Source of the DNA: Diphasiastrum complanatum
Taxonomy: Eukaryota > Streptophyta > Lycopodiopsida > Lycopodiales > Lycopodiaceae
Direction of reading: 5' to 3'
DNA: 64,000 nucleotides
NCBI GenBank assembly: GCA_029204225.1
Contig: CM055113.1
Span: 22,267,605 to 22,331,604 of the forward strand
The notes below the pieces were generated by a model, which was not told the DNA's origin, did not search any database, and worked only from the letters and a program-made list of their open reading frames with translations. Shown piece by piece: positions 23,522 to 38,291 of this stretch (the first letter of the stretch is position 1; each line of letters opens with the position of its first letter). The position numbers were made by a program, and so were the translations under genes.

Positions 23522-24498
23522 GTGGATTTGTTTAAATTAAGTTATATTATCATAAGCGAAAGTAGTATCAATTCAGTTGAAGAAACCAAAGTTGCACTTG
23601 GAGGAGAATTCAAGATGCAAGATCTTGGAAAACTTCATTACATTTTAGGCTTAGAGATTGACATGCATAATGATAAAGCTTTTATTTGTCAATCCAAGTA
23701 TGCTCTTTCAATGTTAAAGAAATTTTTTTATGTTAGAATTTAAGAGTATTGATACTCCAATGGCGCAAAATGTGAAAGATCCTAATAAAGGTGATGAAAG
23801 ATCCTTCATGGACATCACACTTTTAGGAGTCTTATAGGCTCCTTAATCTGGCTTACTATAACTAGACTTGATATCAGTTTTAGTTTTCATAAATTAAGCC
23901 AAGCTATGCGAAATCCTACAGTTCATCATTGGAAAATGGCCGAAAGGGTACTCAGGTACATATCTTCATCCTATGATTATGGTTTATTATAGAAAAGTGA
24001 AGACCTTTCTATGGTTGGATATTCTTACTCGGATTTTGCAAGTGATGAAATGGATCAGAAGTTTACAAGTGCGTATGCGATTTATCTTGAGAAAATTTAA
24101 TATCTTGGCTTTCCAAAAAGAAAGATACCATATCTCTTTCATCTTGTGAAGGCGAGTACAAAGCACTTACTACTACAACAAAGGAAGTACCTTGCATCAA
24201 GAGGTTGCTTTTGGAGATAAAGGCTATCAAAGAAAATGATATACCATTGATCATGTGTGATAATATTTCAGCACAAGCCCTTGGCAACAACCCAATATTC
24301 CATGCAAGGAGCAAACACATCGAAGTTGCACATCACTTCATGAGAGAAAAACTCATTGGAGGGGAAATCTATTTGGAGCACATCGACACATCATCATGTA
24401 TTGCAGATTTGCTTACCAAACCTTTGAGCAAGAATTCTTTCATCAAGCATAGATCCAATCTTGGATTAATTTCGAGATCCATGTTCATGTCAACATAG
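23522..24498 (+). pseudogene. Copia reverse transcriptase end and RNase H
   Basis: Coding resumes with EETKVALGGEFKMQDLGKLH and YILGLEI at about 23578-23655, the region just after the RT catalytic box. The YVDD box itself is mutated or lost (only F-V-D-L near 23521). After a stop at 23741 come DTPMAQNVKDPN, LSQAMRNPTVHHW and AERVLRYI, then RNase H. The tail 24205-24498 is open: IPLIMCDNISAQALGNNP, ARSKHIEVAHHFMRE, IADLLTKPLSKNSF. It ends 16 bp before the 3' LTR. Several stops and frameshifts are present. It belongs to the same element as the gag at 16921. Confidence 0.85.
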
Positions 24499-24513
24499 AT
24501 TAATTTTCAGGAG

Positions 24514-25297
24514 TGTTAAAAATGGAAAATCATCTATCTTGACTTTTGGCTATGATAAAGTTTTTTCTACATGTATGTAATGTTCCATATTGAAAATGCC
24601 AAATTTGGCCTAGAGGAAACTCGGGCTACATGGTTATATGAGATCTAATTGGTCAAGTACAACATGCATATAGAAGTTGGCATAGAAATGTCAATTATAG
24701 GCTTGTAGAAACACGAGTCATATCACATGCAAAGGCTGTAAGTGTTCCAAAGTGACATGCAAATCATGCACAAAGTGTAATGGACACATGCATAGTGATT
24801 TGGACGATTCTAGTCTAGAAATTGCCACATGGTAAAAGTAGGTAGATCATGTAAAGTGACATATGTCACTAGTTTGTTAGTTTGCACTTTTAGATGTGGA
24901 ACAAAGTAGATGAATGCTAGCTCTACCTCGAGCTATTCCATCCACCATAAATGTATGAGGGTTCTCTCAAAATTTTTGATGATGAACCAAGCATTGAAGC
25001 TACTTCTTGTCAATTTGGATCTTTAACCTTGTATGCTTGAATTTTGCACTCTCTCTCTCTCTAACTCGTGGAGGAGGCTACGCTAATGCATTAATTTCTT
25101 TGTACTTTCATCATTCTTTATGAAAGTAATTATTCTTTGATAACTAGCATGCTAGATTGTGGTTTAGTCATAAATTCTTGAACTAGATCATGATACTCAA
25201 TCTAGAATCAGGTTATGTGCTAACAATAGAGCTTAATAAAGATCATTCACAATTGGAATTGGCATTCCACACGTGTGAAACTTCTAGATTTTCATCA
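24514..25297 (+). repeat. 3' LTR of the copia element
   Basis: This 784-bp block from TGTTAAAAAT to TTTTCATCA pairs with the 5' LTR at 15358-16139. It is preceded by a weak polypurine tract (TTCAGGAG) and followed by the target duplication GATAT. Confidence 0.9.
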
Positions 25298-25302
25298 GAT
25301 AT

Positions 25303-28118
<2,816 letters not shown>

Positions 28119-28391
28119 ATGGACTTACCAAAAGCGCCAAATGTCTACCGAGTTCTATTAGAACGTCCATGGTTACGAGTTGCGCAAGTAATTCATAACT
28201 GGGGTACTGGAAAAATCACTTTTGAAAATCGTGAACATGCAGTTAAAGTTGATCCTACATCTTGGACTATCAAACCAGTGGTTCACAAAGAAGATGACGA
28301 TTCGTCAACAACGGATCATATTTGTGATAGTCCAAAGAAAAATTTGGGAGTTCTTGCAACAATTGAATGTGTGATGCCACCTTATTGTTAA
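28119..28391 (+). pseudogene. Ty3/gypsy fragment between protease and RT
   Basis: An open frame of 90 codons starts MDLPKAPNVYRVLLERPWLR and continues VAQVIHNWGTGKITFEN. The V-L-L-[GE]-R-P-W-L...V-H-x-W pattern is typical of the stretch after the retropepsin in gypsy polyproteins. The mosaic element nearby has the analogous MLIGRPWLYQSNASVHW at about 36217-36267. The two are clearly different lineages. The first Met may not be a true start. No protease or RT adjoins it, so this is a fragment. Confidence 0.6.
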
Positions 28392-28651
28392 AAATTGAAT
28401 ATCAACATAAATATGGCATGATATACTCAAAAATGAAGATATGAGCTGGTTAAGTATAGATCATGAAGAGGCCTAAGTCATCTTTTGGGATTATATCTCC
28501 TAAGTACTTGTCTTGTAATTAAATGCAAGACCTTTAATAGGAAAGACATTGCCTTGGATAACCTTTACTAGGTCATCCAGACGAAACGACTAGATACGAA
28601 AAGACATGTTAAACTAAAGTAACTGTAACTCGTAGTTAAGTATACTTTTTA
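28392..28651. other. No gene seen; spacer before LTR
   Basis: Non-coding sequence between the gypsy fragment and the presumed 5' LTR. The LTR start could also lie within it. Confidence 0.3.
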
Positions 28652-29637
28652 TGGTATAATTGAACATATTTTTAGTCTAGTTGTTAACTAGACCCTTTCA
28701 CAAGAGCGACTCACCTGTTGTTTTAGAGGTGTGTTTGTTCGTCCCGTAGAACATATATTGATCTCACACTTCAGTCTCGAGCATCGAGAGAGAAGAGTTT
28801 ATGCATATGTAAGAGATTGAAGAAGTGAATAGAGTTCTGTGAGTTATTCTCTCTTATCTCTGTTCTCCACACTGCTGAGTGTGAGTGATCTTGAGTCTGC
28901 TAACAATCTCTAACACATTACATGAATTATTCTCTGATCAGACAGACTCTCTAGTGCATTACAGTCGTTTGCTGTATATCTGTAAAGCATGCTCTAAAGA
29001 ACTGTCTTAAAACTATCTTATTCGTCTGTCACAAATACTTTCTTTTTGGCACTCGAATAATGACTATCTTTGGTACCATCTAGCACGATCTTTGAATAAA
29101 GCTGTATGTGTACATATGAGATGACAGTCCCTGTCTGAAGAATTGAGTCTTTGATCTGTTTTCCTGATTGTCGCTGACATAAGTTTCTAACGTGCTCTGA
29201 AACCATTCGTGTTCTTTAACCATTAATTTGGACTTTAGTTGTTGAGGACTTCTGTCTAGAAACGAACAATTTGCGAACGCGATTGATTAATTGTCTGTAC
29301 AATCGCAAATACATCATACATTTCTCGACTCTCTGTTGACACCTTAATCAGCAAGAGTGTAGTACTGTTGTACTACTCTGATAACATCTCATCTGTGAAC
29401 GTGTTTCATTCGATTTGATAGAGGCCAGATTGTTGTTCTGAAAATTATCAACACCACACACCCAAATATAAGTAATACTGGTTACTTTTTAATGTCCGTC
29501 GACAACCAGAATAACACTCGACACCACTTGTCATAAATTGTACCAAAAACATAACTTTCGAACACTATCCTCTGTGGGAACGACACTATTTGCTACAAAA
29601 TCTTATTAACCTTGTTGGTATAGTATGACATATACCA
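28652..29637 (+). repeat. Probable 5' LTR of a Tat/Athila-like gypsy element
   Basis: The right end is fixed by the primer-binding site just after it. The left end is chosen because TGGTATA there is the inverted counterpart of TATACCA at the right end (7-bp terminal inverted repeat, TG...CA). Length would be 986 bp. No second copy of this LTR was found in the window, so the left boundary is an inference. Confidence 0.5.
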
Positions 29638-29640
29638 ATT

Positions 29641-29660
29641 TTTGGCACCGTTGCCGAGGA
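29641..29660 (+). promoter_or_regulatory. Primer-binding site, Tat/Athila type
   Basis: TTTGGCACCGTTGCCGAGGA closely matches TGGCGCCGTTGCCGGGGA, which plant Tat/Athila elements use with tRNA-Asp. It follows the LTR after the bases ATT. Confidence 0.8.
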
Positions 29661-29712
29661 TAGTTAAGGAAAGGTATAAGAAATCTGACAAATCCATTTC
29701 CGTCTCTAGTGT

Positions 29713-31213
29713 ATGTCAGATAGAGAATCCAGATTAGAACGATACTGTAAGCTTAGAGAGAAATTTTTACGAAGACAAAGTGAGAGTACTAGTCGAAGAA
29801 ATCTAGACGAAATCACTGCCCAGTTACTTGAACTCCTAATTAGCTTTGGTATGGAGGGTCTTGCTGCACGTTTCACTTCTATATCAAAAATTAAGTACAA
29901 TTATTTTAAAGGGACTTCTTCCGACGATGTAGATAGCTATGTCTTACAATTTGAGTCAATAGCTAATGCGAATAACAAAGGTACTGACATTAACAAACTA
30001 TGAATTTTCCCTGGTCTGCTAAGAAAGCAGACGCGCATCTGGTATAGTCAAGTTGAACTAGGCTGTGTAGGAACCTAGTACTTGCTGAAAGATGCGTTTC
30101 TGAACCAATTCAGAGAAATCGGATAAAATCGAAAATTCTCGGACGTCTGAACAATGTTCAGAAGAAGAGTAAAGAATCTCTTTGCAAATATACACGAAAG
30201 GTTAAAAATCTCATAGAAAAACTAACCGGTGTATATCTCGTTGATATGCAGATCAAATGGTTTTTGGCTGGTTTACCACCAAAGATTGATCGGTATTGCA
30301 GACAAGGGGACATGACCTCCTTGGCAGCAGTAATAGCTAGTGCCGAAAATTTTGAGACCTCGAAACTAGCACGAAAGCGACGATCAACTAAGAAATCTTG
30401 AAAGTCAAAGACTGATTCTAGTGACAGTGAGGATGACTCAGATTGTGATTCAAGTACCAGTTCTCCAAGTTTGGAATCTGAAAGCAGCGATTCATCAGAA
30501 TCAGAAGTTGACAAAGGAGAGAGAAAGAATAAACAACAAACTAAACGAAAGAACGACACAAAAGTTGTCGAGGATAAGTCGTCAACTTCTAAAGTTGAAA
30601 AGCTTTGGAAGAGTAATATGACTGACCTTAATAAAAAGTTTAATGATTTGAAAGTGCAGATCTCTGAATTTGCAGATAAAAGACCAAAAGCGTCTTCTTC
30701 CAACTCAGGAATGTGGTGTACGAAATGTCTAGGAGGTAGTTTTTATTTTTCAAAATGATACAACTACTAACTATGTTCAGGGTACTGCAGCATCAGCCCA
30801 GTAGGACAGACCAAACTTTCATCAAGAAGACATAATCCTCCTGAATTGTTGGACCAGCAAAGTCTCAAACCGCGACTAAACCAGTGTTGGACAGTTGCTA
30901 TAACTGTGGAGAGCCGGGACATTTTTCACCTGATTGTCCTCAACCATGAAAACCAATTGGTTATGTACTGTTATGCTCAAACTGTAGAGAGCCTGGCCAC
31001 AAGTATCTTGACTACCCTCAGCCGCAGAAGCCGCGACCCAAATATCAGTATGTAGCAACACCAGCTGCTGCAGACTCGAAAGCGAAAGCTACGACTGATG
31101 CTGTTGTGCAGAGAATTGACGTTATTGAAGAAAAATTGGCGAAGACAAAAGATCAGTCCTGGTCAAGTGATGTGGAGAAATTATTCAAAGTTACAACGAG
31201 AAGCAAAAGCTAG
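29713..31213 (+). pseudogene. Gypsy gag, left plus-strand copy
   Basis: The first 96 codons (29713-30003) are open: RRNLDEITAQLLELL, then YFKGTSSDDVDSYVLQFE, the start of a retrotransposon gag domain. After a TGA the frame continues FPGLLRKQTRIWYSQVELG. An Asp/Ser/Glu-rich linker at 30421-30700 ends SSNSGMWCTKC. Here the rest of the first zinc knuckle is deleted and the frame is lost. Degenerate knuckles follow (reading about CYNCGEPGHFSPDCPQP in one frame near 30890), then DQSWSSDVEKLFKVTT at 31155-31200. At 31213/31214 the homology switches to the opposite strand. Many stops mean it is dead. Confidence 0.75.
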
Positions 31214-31623
31214 GTAGGATCTTCAATACACTTTACATTCACAGTGGTGCAGTCTTTCTTAGTATGTCCAGAAGTTCCACATTTCGTACACCACATTCCC
31301 GAGTTGGAAGAAAAAGTTTTTGGTCTTTTGTTTGCAACTTCAGAGATCTGCACTTTCAAATCATTAAACTTTTTATTAAGATCAGCCATATTACTCTTCC
31401 AAAGATTTTCGACTTTAGAAGTTGATGACTTATCCTCGATGGTTTTTGTGTCGTCCTTCCGCTTGGATTGTTGTTTACATCTTTTATCTCCTTTATCAGC
31501 TTCTGGTTTCGATGAATCACTACTATCAGACTCTGAGCTTGAAGAACTGGAGCTTGAGTCAATATAAATCATCTTCGCTATCACTAGAATCAGTTTCAGA
31601 CTTATGAGATCTTTTAACAACAT
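31214..31623 (-). pseudogene. Gypsy gag middle part, minus-strand copy
   Basis: The minus-strand frame from 31623 is open for 137 codons. A Ser/Asp/Glu-rich stretch is followed by DKSSTSKVENLWKSNMADLN, KKFNDLKVQISEVANKRPK and an intact zinc knuckle CTKCGTSGHTKKDC. It matches the plus-strand copy at 30400-30730 but keeps the knuckle deleted there. It lies downstream of the integrase on the same strand, so it is out of the normal gag-pol order and marks a rearrangement. Confidence 0.75.
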
Positions 31624-31925
31624 ACTAGAAAATTTCTAGAAAAACTGGAGAAAATGCTAGAAAAGATTTTAGAAAAATTCTCGAGAATGATTTATGAAAA
31701 TTTGATTAACAAATTTAGTGTCGCAAAAAATTCTCGAAAATACTTTAGAAACTATATTGAAAGATTGAGAGAAGTCAAGAAAAATTCTCAAAAATTTTAC
31801 GAAAATTTCTAGAAAAGATAAAAGAAAAGTCGCGAAAAATATTAGAAAAGATAAAAAAAAAAAATCGCGATTAATTCCAAAAAAATACTAGAAAATAATA
31901 ATAAAAAAATTCTGGTCAAAGGTAG
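31624..31925. repeat. A-rich stretch of degenerate TTCTAGAAAA / TTCTCGAAAA repeats
   Basis: The words TCTAGAAAA, TTCTCGA and AAAAATTCT recur about every 15-30 bases. It sits between the integrase end and the displaced gag piece on the minus strand, so it is probably the spacer 3' of pol in this element family. Confidence 0.6.
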
Positions 31926-34900
31926 TACTTCTTCAGTCTGGATCCATTAATACGTGTAGGTAACAGTTCACCCTCAAGTGATTGAAGTTGCACAGAACCA
32001 TTGTCAAACACCTCTATGACTTTATAAGGTCCAAGCCATCTCATATGGAGTTTTCCAGAGAACTTTTGATGTCGACCGTCATATATCAGGGCAAAGTCAT
32101 CAGCTTTTAGATCACATTTCCTGATATGACTGTCATACTTCTTCTTTTTTTGTTTCTAAATTTCTTTCGTTAATTTTTGTGAAGTCACACGAGCTTCAGC
32201 TAGTTCTTCAATACTAGTCAACCTTTTATTTATACATTCAGCATCTGTTCGTTGAGCTTGAATACGAAAATTTTTCACCTCAAATTCGATTAGCAAAATA
32301 GGATGCATACCATACGTAAGAAAATATGGTGTCTTCTTCGTCGTGATTTTTTCTATGTTGTAATAAGTCCAGAGAACTGATGGTAGTTTCTGATCCCAAT
32401 CCATTGCATGTGCAACAGTAATTTTGTTCAAGATCTTATATAGAATTCCATTAGCTATTTCTGTCAACCCATTTGCTTTTGGATTATACGGTGTACTTTT
32501 TCTGTGTTTGATCAGAAAATAGGTTGTCAGCAACCGTATCGTGTCATCTAGAAAATGAGTACCTCGGTCACTTACTAGTTCAAGTGGACAACCATATCTT
32601 GTGATTATACTTTTGAATAAAAACGTCATGATAGTTTTCGCATCGTTTCATTTTGTCGGCTCTGCTTCAACGTTCTTTGTAGCATAATCCGTTGCAACTA
32701 GAATATAACGACATTTTGTATGTCAAGTCACAGGTTTGATTGGACCGACAAAGTCAATCCCCCACTTTTCAAATGGTACAAGAGGCAAGATTGGTGTCAA
32801 CGGCCAATTCATTACTTTTGTAGGCTTACCAGATCTCTGGCATGGATCACATGAACGAATAAAGTTTGATACATCCTTGAACATTGTTGGCCACCAATAC
32901 TTGGCAGTCAATATCTTATTAACTGTGTTCTTTAGGTCAAAGTGTCCTCCAGCATCTTCTAAGTGCAAGGCTTTAACAACCTTTTTAATGTCTTCAGTTT
33001 TGAGACATCTTCGTAGTTGATGGTCAACACCAAGCTTGTACAGAACATTGTTAATAATTGTATAAGGTGCTACCTTATATTGAAAAACTGTCGTTTGTTC
33101 TAAATCATAACATTCGGATATATCTGGTCCTTGAGATGCATAATAATATCAGAATATAGCGAATTTGTAGATGAAATTTCAAATAGATGTTCGTCTGGAA
33201 AATCATCATTAATAGATTCTTCAATTTTTTAGGTGCTGAGTCACGACAGATAATCAACATTTGTATGATACTTTTCTTGGTGAAGTTTTACTTGATATGT
33301 GACTTCCTACAGAAGTAGAATCCATCGAGCAATTCATCCTGAAAGATCTCCTTTATTTACAAGATACTTAAGAGCATAGTGATCAACATGAAAAATAAAT
33401 ACATATCCTAGCAAATAATGCCAAAATTTCTTAACAGAGAAAATCATTCCAAGAGCTTCCCTTTCTGTAGCTGAATAATTCTTCTCTGATGCACTGAGCT
33501 ATCGACTCGCATAGTAAATGGGATGATCTTTCTTCTGATCGTCCTTCTGGCTTAGACAGATGCCAATAGCAAATGCAGAAACATCCACATAACTATGAAA
33601 TAAAATAGCCCAGTTGGGTGGTCTTAGAATAGGAGCATTGATCAACCTTTGCTTAAGTTCTTTGAATGCTTTCTGTTGTTCATTCGTCCACAAGTATTCC
33701 ACTTGTTTCTTCAGCAGATGTGTAAGAGAGGCAACAATAGAAGCATGATTTTGAATAAATATCCGGTAATAGCTGACATGTCCTAAGAAAGCTCTCAGTT
33801 CACGTAAATTGGTTGGTATCTGGAGATTCTTTATAAGCTCGACTTTATTTTTGTCGACTTCTATTCTCTGTTAGATATTTTGTGTCCAAGTAATATTCCT
33901 TCTTTCATACCGAAAAAACATTTCTCTGGATGAAGAGATAAACAAGTATCTCGACACGTTGCAATGTTAATTTCAGCTTCTACAGGTGCATCTTTACATT
34001 ACTATATAAACATACATCATCAATAAATATTTTGAGAAAAGTTCTTAGAAAGGCAACAAAAATTAACATCATGATTCGCTGAAAGACCAAAGGGCATTTT
34101 GTTGTAGGCATAAGTGCCCCAATCCGTAGTGAATGTAGTCTTTGAACGATCCTCCTTCCACACTCCAACTTGATTGTAACTAGAAAAATCATCACAGAAA
34201 CTGTAATGCTCATGACTAGCAACCTGATCTAAGATGGAATCAGTGAAGGGCAGAGGATGATGATCCTTCCTTGTGGCAGCATTGAGTTTGCGAAAATCCT
34301 GACATATTCGTATTTTGCCAGTCTTCTTCTTTGGGACGACAACAATGGGTGAAACCCATTCACTGCTTAAGACGAGATAGATTATACCTGCCTTAAGGTG
34401 CTTGTTGAGTTCATGCTTAACCATGAGAGAGTACTTAGGATTGAGACGATATTGTCTCTATCGAATAGGTACAACATCTTTCTTACGATCAATATGGTGC
34501 TCTCCAAATTCTGCAGGTATACCCTTCAAATCGTTGAGCAACCAGACAAAATATCTTGATACTCCTTCAATAGTTCAGTGAATTCCGCCAATTCAGATTC
34601 TCCAAGTGACTTTGAAACATGCACAAATCTGCCAGGTGCAAGTTCAATTAGTTCAGTAGAATCTGGTAAAATGATACCTTCTATCATACTAGCCTTGGTA
34701 TGGCCATGAATTTCGTGCATGGTTGATTCCATAGATGTTTTTTTGTCGTCAACCTGGTTCTTGTTGCCAAATTCGTGTTCAGATTCATCACTCGAATCGT
34801 CAAACTCTTTCAAATTCGTGTCTGCAACCATAATTTCTTCATACGAAACATCCACTTCAGCGTTGTAGGCATTGAAGAATTCTTCTTCGTCGACATTTTC

Positions 34901-35022
34901 ATAACATTCGAAATATTGCACTTCAATGTCAGATTCCTTAGAAAAAACATGTAAGGCATAAGAAGATTCTTCTGAAGTAAAACTTGTGTCAGACAAAGGA
35001 GTTTCACCTTCATATTTTTCAA
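31926..35022 (-). pseudogene. Gypsy pol, minus-strand copy (pre-RT, RT, RNase H, integrase)
   Basis: Reading the minus strand from 35022: DTSFTSEESSYALHVFSKES and a linker with IELAPGRFVHVSKSLGE (to about 34526). RT follows at 34424-34000 with SEWVSPIVVVPKKKTGKIRI, QDFRKLNAATRKDHHPLPF and TTDWGTYAYNKMPFGL, and the catalytic box FIDDVCLYS kept in a second frame. RNase H is at 33702-33400 (YVDVSAFAIGICLSQKDD). Integrase is at 32968-32156: zinc-binding GGHFDLK ... CDPCQRSGK, EKWGIDFVGP, VSDRGTHF and ANGLTEIANG, where the catalytic Glu is still present. The end of pol (KLHMRWLGPYKVIEVFDNGS) is at about 32060-31990. Frameshifts and stops occur in several places. Gag and protease are missing at its 5' side. 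Confidence 0.85.
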
Positions 35023-35030
35023 CATGATGC

Positions 35031-35932
35031 GACTATTGCTTATGTTTAGGGTACTGCAGCATCAGCCCAGCAGGATAGACCAAAGTTCACACCAAGAAGA
35101 CACAATCCTCCCGAATTTGTTGGACCAGCGATGAAGTCACAAACCACAACTACCGTGTCGGGCAACTGTTACAACTGTGGAGAGCCGGGACATTTTTCAC
35201 CTGACTGTCCTCATCCACGAAAGCCGATTGGTTATGTACTATTATGCTCGAACTGTAGGAAGCCTAGCCACAAGTATCTTGATTGCTCTCAGCCGCAGAA
35301 GTCGCGATCTAAGTACTAGTATGTAGCAATACCAGCTACCGCAGACTCAAAAGCAAAAGCTTCGACTGATGCTGTTGTGCAGCAGATTGATATTATTGAA
35401 GGAAAATTGGTGAAGACTGAAGACCAGTCCTGGTCAAGTGACGTGGAAAAGCTATTCAAAGTCACAACAAGCAACAAAGGCTCTTTGAAACTTGAACATG
35501 AATCTTCAATGAAGCGCAAAAAATCTTTGAACAAGTCAACGAATAAATCTACAACCAAAGAAGATCTAAAAAATGACTCCAACTATGACCGCAATGCTGC
35601 AAAATTATTTGCAAAAGACATCCCAACAGAAGCACAAAAAAAAAATTAATACTTAACTACAATCAGTTGCTGCAGAGAAGGTGGTCACGTTCGAGGAAGG
35701 GGACGATGAAATATCGAAGACCGAATTGTCTAGTGTCATTATTGACAAGCCAATCTCGAAAGCAAAGACGAAAGACTATGATATAGTGACTGATATTGGA
35801 TCTCTTCATCCAAACATCAGTTTTGAGCAATTGTTGGTAGACAACACTTACTACCATAAGCAATTGAAAGGTCTTTCTACCCCTAAAAAGAATTTTTTTT
35901 TTTTTGCCAGATGCTGGTGTATTGTCTATTGA
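35031..35932 (+). pseudogene. Gypsy gag zinc knuckles and C-terminus, right plus-strand copy
   Basis: Begins with GTAASAQQDRPKF (about 35050) in plus orientation right after the inverted block. Two zinc knuckles follow: CYNCGEPGHFSPDCPHP and CSNCRKPSHKYLDCSQP (the Gly before His is Ser in the second). A stop comes at 35317, then DQSWSSDVEKLFKVTTSNKG and a Lys-rich linker to 35649. A further frame, 35681-35932, ends at a T-run. The first part duplicates the left copy at 30770-31213. Confidence 0.75.
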
Positions 35933-36297
35933 TTTAGGATATCTCGGCGCACCTGAAATTGATGTTACCATTGCGGGATGTTTGATTGAAAAAGTGCCGA
36001 TAGACTCTAGTTCAAGCATGAACAAAATAACAGAAGACACAGCTCATGCTTCGAGACTTCTGACTGACATTCAACCAATATAACAAAATATTAAGTTAGT
36101 AGATTCGATGCGACAAAAGCCTGTTGGAGAATTGAAGGATGTCACTGTTTATACTTAAGCCAAGCCTTTCACAATGAATTTTATAGTTATCAAGACACTT
36201 GGTTTGCCATCTTATTCTATGCTAATTGGACGGCCCTGGCTTTATCAATCAAATGCAAGTGTTCACTGGAAATCTAGAGAGTTGAGATTTTAAACTA
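35918..36297 (+). pseudogene. Gypsy retropepsin region
   Basis: The frame reads LGAPEIDVTIAGCLIEKVPI and then IDSSSSMNKI, where the active-site D-S/T-G triad has become D-S-S. Then GLPSYSMLIGRPWLYQSNAS and VHW. The loss of the catalytic Gly plus two stops shows it is inactive. Confidence 0.65.
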
Positions 36298-38058
36298 GTG
36301 AGACCAATAATCGAGGTAAGCCAGCAGAACAAATAATCACCTAGAGTTGTGACAAATATGAAGGTGAAACTCCTTTGTCTGATACCAGTTTCACCTCAAA
36401 AAAATCTTCTTATGCATTAAATATTTTTTCCAATGCATCTGACATCGAAGTGCAATATTTTGAATGCTATGAGAATACTAACAAAGAAGAATTCTTCGAT
36501 GCCTGCAACACTAAAGAAGATGTTGTGAATAAAGAAATAAATGTTGCAGACACAAACTCTAAATAGTTTGATGATGAGTTGAATTTGACGGATCTGAACA
36601 AGAATTTGGTAACAAGAACCAAGCTGACGAAAAAAATATATCTATGGAGTCAATCATGCGCAAAATTCATGGCCATACCAAGGCCAACATGACAGAAGAT
36701 ATCATTCTACCAGATTCTACTGAACTAATTGAACTTGCACCTGGCAGATTTGTACATGTCTCAAAGTCACTTGGAGAAACGAAATTAGTTGAATTTACAG
36801 AATTGTTGAAGGAGTACCAAGATGTATTTGCTTGGTCGCTCGACGATTTGAAAGGTATACCTACAAAATTCGGAGAGCACCGTATTGATCTTAAAGAAGA
36901 TGTTGTATCTGTTCAACAAAAACAGTATCGTCTCAATCCAAAGTACTCCCTCATGGTTAAAGACATACTCAACAAGCACATTAAGACAGGTATTATCTAT
37001 CCCATCTTAAGCAGTGAATGGGTTTTCCCCATTGTTGTTGTTCCAAAGAAGAAGACTGGCAAAATATGAATATGCCAGGATTTTCGGAAGCTCAATGCTG
37101 TCACAAGGAAGGATCATCATCTTCTGTCCTTCACTGATTCTATCTTAGATCAGGTTGGTCAAGAGCGTTACAGTTTCTGGATGGTTTCTCTGGTTATAAT
37201 CAGGTTGGAGTGAGAAAGGAGGACTGTTCAAAGACCACGTTTACTACGGATTGGGGCACTTATGCCTACAACAAAATGCCCTTTGGTCTTTGCAATTCAC
37301 CAGTGACTTTTCAGCAAATTATGATGTTAATTTTTGCTACCTTCCTAAGAACTTTTCTTGAAATTTTCATTGATGCTTTTTGTGTATATAGTGATATAAA
37401 AACACATCTACAGAAGCTGAAACTTACATTGCAACGGTGTCGAGATACTTGTTTATCCCTATATCTAGAGAAATGTTTTTTCGGTATGAAAGAAGAAATT
37501 TTACTTGGACATAGAATATCAAATAGAGGAATAGAGGTCAATAAAGATAAAATCGGGCTTATAAAAAACCTCCTAATACCAACAAATCTACATGAACTAA
37601 GAGCTTTCTTAGGACATGTCTGCTATTATCGGAGATTTATCCAAAATCATGTCGCTATTGCTGCCGCACTTACGCATCTGCTCAAGAAACAAGTGGAATA
37701 TTTGTGGATGAATGAACAGCAGAAAGCATTCAAAGAACTTAAGTAGAGGTTGATCAATGCTCCTATTTTGAGACCACCCAACTGGGCTATTTTATTTCAT
37801 AGTTATGTTGATGTTTCTGCATTTGCTATTGGCATCTGTCTAGGCCAGAAGGACGATCAGAAGAAAGAACATCCCATATACTATGCAAGTCGACAGCTAA
37901 GTGCCTCGGAGAAAACTTATTCGGCTATAGAAAGGGAAGCACTTGGAATGATTTTCACTGTTAAGAAATTTCGGCATTATTTGCTGGGATATGCTTTTAT
38001 TTTTCATGTTGATCACTATGCGCTAAAGTATCTTGTGAATAAACTAGATTTATCATGA
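36298..38058 (+). pseudogene. Gypsy RT and RNase H, right plus-strand copy
   Basis: A linker (36375-36566) is followed by an open frame 36644-37069 with IELAPGRFVHVSKSLGE, EYQDVFAWSLDDLKGIP and SEWVFPIVVVPKKKTGKI, then TGA. RT continues with ICQDFRKLNAVTRKDHH and, from 37210, TTDWGTYAYNKMPFGLCNSP. The catalytic box is FIDAFCVYS, so the second Asp of the D-D pair is Ala. The thumb (LRAFLGHVCYYRRFI) precedes a TAG at 37744. RNase H (37750-38058) keeps YVDVSAFAIGICLGQKDD, IEREALG and FHVDHYALKYLV. FAWSxDD is a usual Tat-lineage signature. The mutated RT box alone would abolish activity. Confidence 0.85.
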
Positions 38059-38291
38059 CGAATTGCTCGATGGGTTCTACTTCTGCAGGAATTCACTTAT
38101 CAAGTAGAACTTCGCCAAGGAAATATCATACAAATGCTAATTATCTATCGTGACTCAGCATAGAAAAAGTTTAAAAACCAATTAATGATGATTTTTCAAA
38201 CAAAAATTTATTCAAAATCTCATCTACGAATTCGTTATATTCTAATATCATTACTTATCTCAAGGATTAGATATATCCGGATGGATATGAC

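Larger units (their letters stand above)
15353..25302 (+). mobile_element. Complete Ty1/copia insertion with target duplication, nested interior
   Basis: Two LTRs of about 783 bp (15358-16139 and 24514-25297) frame the element. Both begin TGTT and end TTTTCATCA. The five bases GATAT occur immediately before the 5' LTR (15353-15357) and after the 3' LTR (25298-25302), a textbook target-site duplication. A primer-binding site follows the 5' LTR at once. The gag start (16921-17337) and the RT/RNase H end (23522-24498) are present in the right orientation. The middle (about 17338-23520) is foreign. LTRs differ at roughly 4-6% of positions by eye, so the insertion is not recent. Coding remnants carry stops and the element is dead on its own. 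Confidence 0.88.

Noticed and set aside
32736-33020. Plus-strand ORF of 94 codons
   Set aside because: Antisense shadow of the minus-strand integrase.
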